Shown here piece after piece: positions 30,079-38,310 of a stretch of DNA of 64,000 nucleotides. The notes under the pieces were generated by a model. It was not told the DNA's origin. It made no database searches and saw only the letters and a list, made by a program, of their open reading frames with translations. A program made the translations under genes and the position numbers. The stretch's first letter is position 1. Every line of letters starts with the position of its first letter. This DNA is from Ideonella benzenivorans (GTDB lineage: Bacteria; Pseudomonadota; Gammaproteobacteria; Burkholderiales; Burkholderiaceae_C): assembly GCF_020387415.1 (NCBI RefSeq), contig NZ_JAGWCB010000008.1:263690-327689 (forward strand), given 5' to 3'.

Positions 30079-31884
30079 ATGACCGTTGCCGCCCCGTCGC
30101 CCGCCGAACGTCCCCACACCGCGCCGCGCGGCCGGCTGGACATGCGCCACCTGCTCAAGTGGCTGCGCGACGACGGGCTGCTGACGGCCGAGGAGGCCGA
30201 CCGCCTGCTGCGCCGCTTCGCCCAGGCCGGTTCCAGCCTGCACCCGCTGCAGCGCCTGGGCGGTGTCGGGCTGAAGGACGCCCGCACGGGCGAAGCCCTG
30301 GACACCGAGCAGCTGACCGCCTGGCTGGGCCAGCGCTTTGGTGTGCCGGTGATGCGCATCGACCCGCTGCGGGTGGAGGCCAGCCGGGTGCAGGAGGTGA
30401 TGTCCCAGGCCTATGCCGAAAGCCGCCACGCGCTGCCGGTGCTGGTGACTCCGACCGAGGTGACGATCGTCACCTGCGAGCCCTTCGCGGTGGACTGGGT
30501 GCCCGAGATCGAGGCCCACACCCGGCGCCACATCCGGCTGATGCTGGCGCCGCCGGACGAGATCGCCCGCTACACGGCCGAGTTCTACCAACTGGCCCAG
30601 AGCGTGCGCGCGGCCCGCAAGATCAACGCCGAGAGCGCGGCGGCCAACAGCTTCGAACAGCTGGTGGAGCTGAAGGCCCGCGACAACCTGGACGCCAACG
30701 ACCAGGGCGTGGTGCAGATCGTTGACTGGCTGTGGCAGTACGCCTTCGAGCAGCGCGCCAGCGACATCCACCTGGAGCCGCGGCGCGACACCGGCGCCAT
30801 CCGCTTCCGCATCGACGGCGTGCTGCACACGGTGCACCGGGTGCCCGCGCCGGTGATGGCCGCCATGACCGCCCGCATCAAGCTGCTGGGCCGCATGGAC
30901 GTGATCGAGAAGCGTCGCCCGCAGGATGGCCGCATCAAGACCCGCCGGCCCGGGGCGGGCGGGGGCGAGGTGGAAATGCGCCTGTCCACGCTGCCGACCG
31001 CCTTCGGCGAGAAGGTGGTGATGCGCATTTTCGACCCCGGCACGGCGGACAAGCCCTTCGATGCGCTGGGCTTCTCGCCCGACGAGGCCCGCCGCTGGGG
31101 CGAGCTGATCAGCCAGCCGCACGGCATCATCCTGGTCACCGGCCCGACCGGTTCGGGCAAGACAACCACGCTGTACTCCACGCTCAAGAAGCTGGCCACC
31201 GAAGAGGTCAACGTCTGCACCGTGGAGGACCCGATCGAGATGATCGAGTCGGCCTTCAACCAGACCCAGGTGCAGCCCGTGGTGGAGCTGAGCTTTGCCG
31301 AGGGCCTGCGCGCGCTGATGCGGCAGGACCCGGACATCATCATGGTGGGCGAAATCCGCGACCTGGAGACGGCCGAGATGGCGATCCAGGCGGCACTGAC
31401 CGGTCACCTGGTGTTCTCGACCCTGCACACCAACGATGCACCCTCGGCCATCACCCGGCTGGTGGACCTGGGCGTGCCGCCGTACCTGATCTCGGCCACC
31501 GTGATCGGCGTGCTGGCCCAGCGCCTGGCGCGCACCCTGTGCCCGCAGTGCAAGCAGCCCGATCCCTCGGTCAGCGCCGAGGCGGTGGGGGCGCTCTCCA
31601 AGCCCTGGCGCCTGGCCGGCCCGCTGCGGGTGCACCAGGCCGTGGGCTGCCCGGCCTGCCGCCAGACGGGCTACCGCGGCCGGGCCGCGCTCTACGAGCT
31701 GATGCAGATCAGCGAGCCGGTGCGCCAGGCCATGCACCCGCAGCTGGACCTGGCCCGTCTGCGCCGCCAGGCGGCCGAAGAAGGGCTGATGCCGCTGCGC
31801 GTGGCCGGGCTGAGCAAGGTGGCCCAGGGCCTGACCACGCTGGAGGAAGTGCTGCGCTGCACCCCGGCCTGGGAACAGGGCTGA
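30079..31884 (+). CDS. GspE/PilB-type secretion ATPase
   Basis: 601-residue hexameric traffic ATPase of type II secretion/type IV pilus systems. An N-terminal MshEN/GspE-N region (about 25-170) precedes the core: Walker A GPTGSGKTT (355-363), Asp box 'VEDPIEM', Walker B 'IIMVGEIRD', His box 'FSTLHTNDA', and a four-cysteine zinc site C488-x2-C491...C524-x2-C527. Cytosolic. No pilin, secretin or GspF gene is nearby, so the partner system must be encoded elsewhere. It follows the spermidine-synthase-like gene, probably co-transcribed. Confidence 0.9.
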   Translation: MTVAAPSPAERPHTAPRGRLDMRHLLKWLRDDGLLTAEEADRLLRRFAQAGSSLHPLQRLGGVGLKDARTGEALDTEQLTAWLGQRFGVPVMRIDPLRVEASRVQEVMSQAYAESRHALPVLVTPTEVTIVTCEPFAVDWVPEIEAHTRRHIRLMLAPPDEIARYTAEFYQLAQSVRAARKINAESAAANSFEQLVELKARDNLDANDQGVVQIVDWLWQYAFEQRASDIHLEPRRDTGAIRFRIDGVLHTVHRVPAPVMAAMTARIKLLGRMDVIEKRRPQDGRIKTRRPGAGGGEVEMRLSTLPTAFGEKVVMRIFDPGTADKPFDALGFSPDEARRWGELISQPHGIILVTGPTGSGKTTTLYSTLKKLATEEVNVCTVEDPIEMIESAFNQTQVQPVVELSFAEGLRALMRQDPDIIMVGEIRDLETAEMAIQAALTGHLVFSTLHTNDAPSAITRLVDLGVPPYLISATVIGVLAQRLARTLCPQCKQPDPSVSAEAVGALSKPWRLAGPLRVHQAVGCPACRQTGYRGRAALYELMQISEPVRQAMHPQLDLARLRRQAAEEGLMPLRVAGLSKVAQGLTTLEEVLRCTPAWEQG

Positions 31885-31897
31885 GACAGCGCCGGCT

Positions 31898-32575
31898 TCA
31901 GCGTGGGCCCATCGCCTCGGCCAGGGTCTGGGGCGTCACGCCGGTGCGGGTCTGCAGGCCGCCGCTGGCGTCCTGCCACACCAGGGCCGGGGTGGCGCGC
32001 AGGCCCAGGGCCTGCATCAGCTGGTCATTGGCGTTCAGGCGGGCGGCCCAGGCGGGCGGGATGGGGTTCAGTGGGGTCAGGCCCTGGGCCCCCAGCGGGC
32101 GGGGGTGGCCGGCGGCCAGGGTCTTGGCCACCGCGTCGACCTGTGCGCCCTCGTAGGCGGCCAGCGCCGTGGCCGGGTTGGCGGCCGACAGCAGGGCCGC
32201 GGCCTTGCCCGGGCTGTCGGCGGTCAGGATGCCGACGATCACATGGCGCAACTGCACCCGGCCAGCCCGGACCCAGGGCCGGGCGTCCGCCCAGAACTTG
32301 TTGCAGTACGGGCAGTTCGGGTCGGTGAAGACATAGACGATGCGCCGGGCGCCGATGCTGCCGTCGGCAATCCAGCTGCTGTGTTGCAGCGCCTGCCAGA
32401 CCTGCCGCACCAGGGCCTGTTCGTCGTTGTCGTGGGCGGACGGTGCGGCGGCGGCCAGCACCACGGACGCGGGTGCCAGGCTCAACGCGCCCAGGCCCAG
32501 GGCCTGCTGCAGGCAGCGGCGGCGCGCAGCCACCGAGGTCGGGGAAAGAAGGCGATCGGAACGGGAAGGGGTCAT
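31898..32575 (-). CDS. dsbG: DsbG/DsbC-like thiol:disulfide protein
   Basis: 225-residue periplasmic thioredoxin-fold protein. The active site is C88-P-Y-C91 in 'VFTDPNCPYCNKFW', the motif of DsbC/DsbG isomerases. The N-terminal segment 'AARRRCLQQALGLGALSLAP' (about 16-35) is a signal peptide with a twin-arginine-like core, so Tat export is possible. It lacks the full N-terminal dimerisation domain of E. coli DsbG. The ATG overlaps the stop of the TlpA-like gene, which suggests a reductant/isomerase pair. Confidence 0.82.
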   Translation of the reverse strand: MTPSRSDRLLSPTSVAARRRCLQQALGLGALSLAPASVVLAAAAPSAHDNDEQALVRQVWQALQHSSWIADGSIGARRIVYVFTDPNCPYCNKFWADARPWVRAGRVQLRHVIVGILTADSPGKAAALLSAANPATALAAYEGAQVDAVAKTLAAGHPRPLGAQGLTPLNPIPPAWAARLNANDQLMQALGLRATPALVWQDASGGLQTRTGVTPQTLAEAMGPR

Positions 32576-33429
32576 GGGGAGGGGAGAGAAGCGGGGGGAG
32601 ACGTGGGGGCCGCGGTGGCGCCGGCGTTCAGCCGGGCCAGCCGCTGGGCCAGGGTGGCGGGGGAGAGCTCGCCGATGCGTTGATCGACCAGGCGCCCCTG
32701 GGCGTCGAAGAAGAAGGTGGTGGGCAGGGCCCGCTGGCCCAGGCTGGCGCCCACCTCGGAACGCGGGTCGAGCAGCACCTGCTGCAGGCCCGGGGACTGA
32801 TGGGTCAGGAAGGCCTGCACCGCGTCAGCGGCTTCGCCCTGGTTGATGAACACGAAGCGGACCTCTGGGTGGGCGGCCTGCGCGGCGGCCAGCACCGGCA
32901 TCTCGCGCCGGCAGGGCGGGCACCAGCTGGCCCACAGGTTGATGACCGTGGGCTGGCCGCGCAGCGCGGGCAGCGACAGCCGGCTGCCGTCCAGACGGGC
33001 GACGCTGACGGCGGGCAGCGGCGGCATGGCGCGGGTCTGCCACAGCAGCAGGCCGGTGCCCAACAGCCAGAGCAGGCTGGCACTGCCCACCGCCGCCAGC
33101 AGCGGCCGCCGCAAGGCTGGGCGCCGCTGGACCCACACCAGGGTGGCGAGCCAGCCGGTGATCAGCCCGACCTGCGCATCCCAGCCGCCATCGCGGATGT
33201 CCAGCATGCGCAGCGGCTCGTCCAGGTAGAGGCCACGGTAAGGCCAGATGAAGCCCAGCCGCGCCGCCAGCAGGGCCAGCAGCAGCAGGCGAAAGGTCTG
33301 GGGTTCGGGGTCGACGCCGCTGGCACGGCCCACGCGGCGGCCCACCGTGTGGCCCAGCAACACGGCCAGCACGATCAGCAGCAGCGACCAGGGGAGGGCG
33401 AGGGGACCGATCTGCAGGGTGCTGCTCAT
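32572..33429 (-). CDS. TlpA-like thiol-disulfide reductase fused to a multi-TM domain
   Basis: 285-residue protein. The N-terminal part has about four membrane segments (about 10-27, 45-62, 85-100, 110-131) and begins 'IGPLALPWSLLLIVL', reminiscent of prolipoprotein diacylglyceryl transferase (Lgt), without obvious Lgt catalytic motifs. The C-terminal half is a periplasmic thioredoxin domain with C170-P-P-C173 ('LWASWCPPC') and the cis-Pro loop 'ALPTTFF'. It probably keeps the coupled DsbG-like protein reduced. The ATG at 33429 is the start. Confidence 0.82.
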   Translation of the reverse strand: MSSTLQIGPLALPWSLLLIVLAVLLGHTVGRRVGRASGVDPEPQTFRLLLLALLAARLGFIWPYRGLYLDEPLRMLDIRDGGWDAQVGLITGWLATLVWVQRRPALRRPLLAAVGSASLLWLLGTGLLLWQTRAMPPLPAVSVARLDGSRLSLPALRGQPTVINLWASWCPPCRREMPVLAAAQAAHPEVRFVFINQGEAADAVQAFLTHQSPGLQQVLLDPRSEVGASLGQRALPTTFFFDAQGRLVDQRIGELSPATLAQRLARLNAGATAAPTSPPASLPSP

Positions 33430-33584
33430 GCGCGGGATGCGGGAATTGATGCGGGGTGGGGTATGGGATGGAGCCGCCGGGGCGGGCGGAGGTTCCCTGC
33501 GGCGGGAAAAAAGAGGCCGGGGCGCGAAGAGGGCCGTGCCGAACCGCGAAGCATGACCGGGCGCCGGGCTGCGAAGATGCAGGC

Positions 33585-34514
33585 ATGCGTGTCACAGGAA
33601 TCACTTCACCCCATCCGTCCCCCATCACCCGGCCCCGCTTGGCGGACTGGCGCGGCCTGGCCCTGGCGGCGGCCGGGGCCATCGCCTTCTCAGGCAAGGC
33701 CATCATCGTCAAGCTGGCCTACCGCCATGGGGTCGACGCAGTCACGCTGATCATGTGGCGCATGCTGATCGCGTTACCGCTGTTCCTGGCGCTGGCCTGG
33801 TGGGCGGGGCGCGGTCAGCCGGCGCTGAGTGGGCGCGACCGCTGGGCGGTGCTGGGGCTGGGCTTTTCCGGCTACTACCTGGCCAGCCAGCTTGATTTCA
33901 TGGGCCTGGCCTACATCAGTGCCAGCCTGGAGCGGCTGATCCTCTACCTCGGCCCGACCATCGTGATGGCGATCTCGGTGCTGTGGTTCCACAAGCGGGT
34001 GACGGGGCGCCAGTGGCTGGCGGCCGGGCTCAGCTACCTGGGCACGGTGCTGGTCTTTGGCCATGAGGCCGCCGCCCCCGGCGCGAACACGGCCTGGGGG
34101 GCGGCGCTGGTGTTTGGCAGCGCGGTGAGCTATGCGCTCTACATGGTCGGCAGCGGGGAGGTGGTGCGCCGCCTGGGCTCGCTGCGCCTGACCGGGCTGG
34201 CCTCCAGCGTGGCCTGCGGCTTCTGCCTGCTGCAGTTCGTGCTGCTCAAGCCCCTGGCCGCCGCCGCGGTGCCGGCCCCGGTGCTGTGGCTGTCGTTGCT
34301 CAACGCGACCGCCTGCACGGTGGCGCCGGTGCTGATGGTGATGATGGCCATCGAGCGCATCGGCGCGCCACTGGCGGCCCAGATCGGCATGATCGGGCCG
34401 CTCAGCACCATCGGCATGGGCATCATGTTGCTCGGCGAGCCCTTCACGCCGCTGCTGCTGGTGGGCACCGCGCTGGTGTTGGGCGGCGTCTGGCTGCTGG
34501 CGCGCTGGCGCTGA
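33585..34514 (+). CDS. EamA-family (DMT) transporter
   Basis: 309-residue inner-membrane transporter of the drug/metabolite superfamily with ten predicted membrane segments arranged as two EamA repeats (about 22-150 and 170-305). Substrate unknown. The ATG at 33585 precedes a polar start 'MRVTGITSPHPSP'; the frame is open further upstream without hydrophobic character. It is convergent with a second EamA gene, with a 15-base gap. Confidence 0.87.
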   Translation: MRVTGITSPHPSPITRPRLADWRGLALAAAGAIAFSGKAIIVKLAYRHGVDAVTLIMWRMLIALPLFLALAWWAGRGQPALSGRDRWAVLGLGFSGYYLASQLDFMGLAYISASLERLILYLGPTIVMAISVLWFHKRVTGRQWLAAGLSYLGTVLVFGHEAAAPGANTAWGAALVFGSAVSYALYMVGSGEVVRRLGSLRLTGLASSVACGFCLLQFVLLKPLAAAAVPAPVLWLSLLNATACTVAPVLMVMMAIERIGAPLAAQIGMIGPLSTIGMGIMLLGEPFTPLLLVGTALVLGGVWLLARWR

Positions 34515-34529
34515 GGCGGGTGCGGGCGC

Positions 34530-35456
34530 TCAGCCCGCCTTGCCCCGGCGCGAAGAGATCACGATGCCGCCGACGATCAGCACGAAGGCCACGATGTGGA
34601 ACCAGCGCGGCGCCTCGCCCAGCAGCGCGGCCGACATCAGCGCCGCGAACAGCGGCATCAGGTTGACGAAGAAGCCGGCCACCGCCGGCCCGACGGCCGC
34701 CACGCCGCGGCCCCAGCAGAAGAAGGCCACCAGCGAGGGGCCGATGGCCACATAGGCCAGGCTGGCGAAGACCGTCGGGCTCCAGCGCCAGCGGGGATCG
34801 GACACCAGGGCCTCGCCGCCGCTGCCCAGCGCGCACCAGAACAGGCCGAAGCCGATCTGCAGCGAGAGGAAGCCGGCACTGTCCCAGGCCGGCCGCGCCG
34901 CGCCCTGCATCGAGGCCGGCGGGCGGGCCAGCAGCCAGCTGTAGAGGCTCCAGGTCAGCATGGCCAGCAGCATCAGCAGGTCGCCGGGCGAGAAATGCAG
35001 CGTGCGCAGCCGCGCCGGGTCGCCCTGGGTGATGACCAGGGCCACGCCCAGCAGCGAGGCGGCCGCCCCCATCAGGTCCTGGGCCCGGGGCCGCACGCCG
35101 TAGAGCAGCGCGCCCACGCCCAGCATCCAGACCGGCGAACTGGCGCCGATCAGCGTGACGTTCAGCGGCGTGGAGGTGTGCAGCGCCAGGTACTGCAGCG
35201 CGTTGTAGCAGCCGATGCCGAACAGCCCGAGCAGGGTCAGATAGCCCCACCGGGCGCGGATGGCCGCCCGGTCACGCCAGGCGGCACGGCCCATCGGCCA
35301 GAGCACCGCAAAGGCCAGCAGCCAGCGGATCAGGTTGAGGGCGAACGGGGGCGCGGCCCCCACCACCATCCGGCCGACGATCACATTGCCCGCCCAGAGC
35401 AGGGGCGGCAGGGTGAGCAGCAGGGCGGTGCGGGGCGTCAGGGAGGCGTGGGACAT
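34530..35456 (-). CDS. EamA-family (DMT) transporter
   Basis: 308-residue ten-TM transporter with two EamA repeats; 'PPLLWAGNVIVGRMV' (about 17-31) and 'LRWLLAF'-like text mark the first repeat. Substrate unknown. Its sequence differs clearly from the convergent EamA gene, so this is not a recent tandem duplication. The gap to the upstream histidine kinase on the same strand is 11 bases, so the two may be co-transcribed. Confidence 0.87.
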   Translation of the reverse strand: MSHASLTPRTALLLTLPPLLWAGNVIVGRMVVGAAPPFALNLIRWLLAFAVLWPMGRAAWRDRAAIRARWGYLTLLGLFGIGCYNALQYLALHTSTPLNVTLIGASSPVWMLGVGALLYGVRPRAQDLMGAAASLLGVALVITQGDPARLRTLHFSPGDLLMLLAMLTWSLYSWLLARPPASMQGAARPAWDSAGFLSLQIGFGLFWCALGSGGEALVSDPRWRWSPTVFASLAYVAIGPSLVAFFCWGRGVAAVGPAVAGFFVNLMPLFAALMSAALLGEAPRWFHIVAFVLIVGGIVISSRRGKAG

Positions 35457-35467
35457 CAGGCGGGCCG

Positions 35468-37423
35468 TCAGCGGCCGATCGAACCGAACAGGGTGCTGAG
35501 TGTCTGTCGAAATGCGGAGAAATCCAGCGGCTTGGTCCAGTAGGCCGAGAAACCCTGGGCCAATGCGGCCTCGATGTCATTGGGCAGCGCGTTGGCCGAC
35601 AGCGCGATGCAGGGAATGTCGCGCGTGGCCGGATCGGCCCGCAGCCGGGCCAGCACCTCGTGCCCGTGCAGGTCGGGCAGCTGCATGTCGGTCAGGATCA
35701 GCCGGGGCTGCAGCTCGCGGGCCAGCCGCAGCCCGGTCTGGGCATCGTCCGCGCCGACGAAGCGGATGCCCGGGTGGCGGGCCACCAGCTCGGCCACGAT
35801 GGTCATGTTGACCGGGTTGTCTTCGATGTAGAGCAGGCAGGGGGTGGCGTTGGCTTCTGCCGCAGGGGGGGCGAGGGGCTCCGGGCTGGCCGGCGCGGGC
35901 TCGCCCGCGGCCAGGCGGATCTCGAAGGTGCTGCCGACGCCTGGCTGGCTGTCGATGCGGATCTCGCCCCCCATGCGACGCACCAGCGTCTTCACGATGG
36001 CCAGGCCGATGCCCACGCCGTCCACCTCGGCCGCGCTGGGCAGGCGCCGGAAGGGCTCGAAGGCGCTGGCCTGGTCCTGGGGCGCGATGCCGACCCCGCT
36101 GTCGCTGACCTGTAGCACCGCCTGGTCGCCTTCCTGCCGGGCCCGGACCTCGATCCAGCCGCCATCGCGGTTGTACTTGACGGCATTGGTCAGCAGGTTG
36201 AGCAGCACCTGGCGCAGCCGCACCGGGTCGGCCTGCACTTGCAGTTGCACCGGCACGTCCAGGCGCCAGGACAGCTGGTGTTGGCGGGCGGCGGCCTCGA
36301 CCATCGGCAGCACGGTGCCCAGCACCTCGGCCAGCGGGACCGGTTGCAGCGGCGGGCGGTCAGCCGTCGTGTCCTCCGGCCGGGCCAGTTCCAGCACGTC
36401 GTTGATCAGCGAGAGCAGGTGCACGCCGGCGTGTTCGATCTGCTGCAGCTGCTTTTGCCGCTCCACCGCGCTCATGCGGTCATGGTCGGCCAGCAGCAGC
36501 TGGGTGAAGCCGAGCACCGCATTCAGCGGCGTGCGCAGCTCGTGGCTGAGGCGAGCCAGCAGCTCGGACTTGGCCTCGCTCTCGCGCTGGGCCAGCTCGC
36601 GGGCATGGCGTTCGGCCAGGGCCTGGTGGGTGTCGGTCACGTCCCAGTTCACCCCCACCTCCTGCAGCGGCTGGCCATGCTCGTCGCGCACCACCATCAT
36701 CCGCGAGGCCAGCCAGTGCACCGAGCCATCCGGCCAGACGACCCGGAACTCATGCTGGCGGTCGCGGTCGCATTCATGCTGGTCTTGACGGGCCCGGCAG
36801 CTGGGGCGATCATCCGGGTGCACCATGGCCAGCAGCTCGTCGCCGGTGGGGGGCACCGGGCGGGGCGACAGGCCGCGCAGCTGCCACATCTGCGGATCCC
36901 ATTCCTGGTACTGGGTGGCCACGTCCAGCACCCAGGTGCCCATGCCCACGCCGCGGGCTGCCAGGGCGATGCGTTCGCTGGCCGCCTTCAGCTCGCTGGC
37001 CAGACGCTGCTGCTGGGTGACGTTGAAGGCGATGCCCTGCAGCACCGTGGGGTGTCCTTCGGCGTTGCACTGCACCACACGCCGCGTCAGCAGGTACACC
37101 CAGCGGCCGTCCTCGCCACGCACCCGCACGGTGGCGTCCACCGGACCGTGGGTGGCCAGCGCCAAGGCATTGGCTTCGCGCAGGGATTCCAGGTCGTCCG
37201 GATGGACACGGGCGGTGAACTCCGCGGCCGGCCAGCCGCCCGGCCGGGTGGGCGTCCCGAGCAGGCCGTACCCTTGCTGGTCGGTGGTCAGCAGCCGCGT
37301 CTCCAGCGCCAGTTGCCAAGCGATGATGCCGGCCAGATCGTTGATCAGCCGGGAGTCAAGCGTCGGTGGCGCGGCAGCGTCGGACGCCGGTGGCGTTCTG
37401 GGCGGTGACGGGGGTTGTGACAC
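35468..37423 (-). CDS. Soluble hybrid sensor histidine kinase (PAS-PAS-HisKA-HATPase-REC)
   Basis: 651-residue kinase without a membrane segment, therefore cytoplasmic. Two PAS-like domains (about 28-140 and 145-265) carry 'RVHPDDLESL' and 'MVHPDDRPSC'. The phosphoacceptor is H294 in 'LSHELRTPLNAV'. The ATPase boxes are 'NLLTNAVKY' (N), 'DSGVGI' (G1) and 'GVGIGLAI' (G2). The C-terminal receiver has 'YIEDNPVN' and phospho-acceptor D579 in 'LILTDMQLP', plus K631. The start is GTG at 37423. No partner regulator is adjacent. It is divergent from the dioxygenase gene. Confidence 0.92.
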   Translation of the reverse strand: MSQPPSPPRTPPASDAAAPPTLDSRLINDLAGIIAWQLALETRLLTTDQQGYGLLGTPTRPGGWPAAEFTARVHPDDLESLREANALALATHGPVDATVRVRGEDGRWVYLLTRRVVQCNAEGHPTVLQGIAFNVTQQQRLASELKAASERIALAARGVGMGTWVLDVATQYQEWDPQMWQLRGLSPRPVPPTGDELLAMVHPDDRPSCRARQDQHECDRDRQHEFRVVWPDGSVHWLASRMMVVRDEHGQPLQEVGVNWDVTDTHQALAERHARELAQRESEAKSELLARLSHELRTPLNAVLGFTQLLLADHDRMSAVERQKQLQQIEHAGVHLLSLINDVLELARPEDTTADRPPLQPVPLAEVLGTVLPMVEAAARQHQLSWRLDVPVQLQVQADPVRLRQVLLNLLTNAVKYNRDGGWIEVRARQEGDQAVLQVSDSGVGIAPQDQASAFEPFRRLPSAAEVDGVGIGLAIVKTLVRRMGGEIRIDSQPGVGSTFEIRLAAGEPAPASPEPLAPPAAEANATPCLLYIEDNPVNMTIVAELVARHPGIRFVGADDAQTGLRLARELQPRLILTDMQLPDLHGHEVLARLRADPATRDIPCIALSANALPNDIEAALAQGFSAYWTKPLDFSAFRQTLSTLFGSIGR

Positions 37424-37479
37424 CCTGAAACGGTAGCATGGCGCATGCCGTCTGCGTCAACGCAAGTGCGTGGCGTGCA

Positions 37480-37491
37480 TGTCGCGCGACA
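37480..37491. repeat. Perfect 12-base palindrome in the kinase/dioxygenase intergenic region
   Basis: TGTCGCGCGACA lies between the divergent histidine kinase and dioxygenase starts, next to an AT-rich run (TATACA at 37493). It is a candidate operator; if the dioxygenase started at ATG 37479 the palindrome would be inside the coding region. Confidence 0.35.
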
Positions 37492-37499
37492 ATATACAA

Positions 37500-38243
37500 A
37501 TGATGCTTGCTCCTCCGCTGACCCCTGTTGCGGGTCTGGATGCCGCCCTGGCCGACCAGGGCTTTGCGGTGATCGACGCCCAGGGCCTGCGGGGTCTGCT
37601 CGGAGCCCGTCCCGAGGATCTGGCCGACTGGCCGGCCTACTGGGATCGGCTGCCCGCCGACCACTACCTGCGCGATGGCGGGCACTACCGCTACCGTCGG
37701 CACAGCTGTTTCATCGTCGAAGGCAGCCATGTCACCCAGGTGGCGCATCGTCCGCACTGGCAGCCGGTGTCGTACAACGCGCTGCACGGCGGGATTGAGC
37801 GGCATTTCGAGCCGATCGAACCCACGCTGGTGGCCGACCCGTTCTGGTCACGTTGGCTGGTGGCCCTGGCGGCGCGGGCCACTGCGCTGCGAGGGCCGCG
37901 CGCCTGGTATGTGGAGGCCCACCCGTTCCGCATCGACACCACCGACGGCATCGGCCGGCCGACGCCCGAAGGGGCGCACCGGGATGGCGTGGACCTGGTC
38001 ACGGTGACGTTGATCAACCGCGTGGGCATCAAGGGCGGGGAGACCCGTGTCTTTGCGGCCGAGGGGCGGGAAGGGCAGCGTTTCACCCTCAGCGAGCCCT
38101 TCAGCACCATGCTGCTGGACGACACGCGGGTGATCCATGAATCGACCCCCATCCAGCCGCTGGACCCGGGCGTGCGCGGCCACCGCGACACGCTGGTGCT
38201 GACCTTCCGCGCCGGCAGCTTCCAGGGCCCGGACAACAGCTGA
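37500..38243 (+). CDS. 2OG-Fe(II) dioxygenase family protein
   Basis: 247-residue protein of the 2OG-Fe dioxygenase family that includes bacterial amino-acid hydroxylases (isoleucine dioxygenase/BsmA group). The iron site is visible as 'EGAHRDGVDLV' (H-x-D) and 'DDTRVIHESTPI' (second His), with a basic 'HRDTLVLTFRAG' near the C-terminus for 2-oxoglutarate. Amino-acid substrate cannot be predicted. The start is uncertain: ATG 37500, 37503 or 37479 and GTG 37470 are in frame, and none has a clear ribosome binding site. Confidence 0.82.
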   Translation: MMLAPPLTPVAGLDAALADQGFAVIDAQGLRGLLGARPEDLADWPAYWDRLPADHYLRDGGHYRYRRHSCFIVEGSHVTQVAHRPHWQPVSYNALHGGIERHFEPIEPTLVADPFWSRWLVALAARATALRGPRAWYVEAHPFRIDTTDGIGRPTPEGAHRDGVDLVTVTLINRVGIKGGETRVFAAEGREGQRFTLSEPFSTMLLDDTRVIHESTPIQPLDPGVRGHRDTLVLTFRAGSFQGPDNS

Positions 38244-38310
38244 GGCGGCGGCTGCGGCGCCGCCGTCCGGCCGTCATGGGGGCGACCGGAGGCCGGTGTA
38301 TCGTTGCCGG

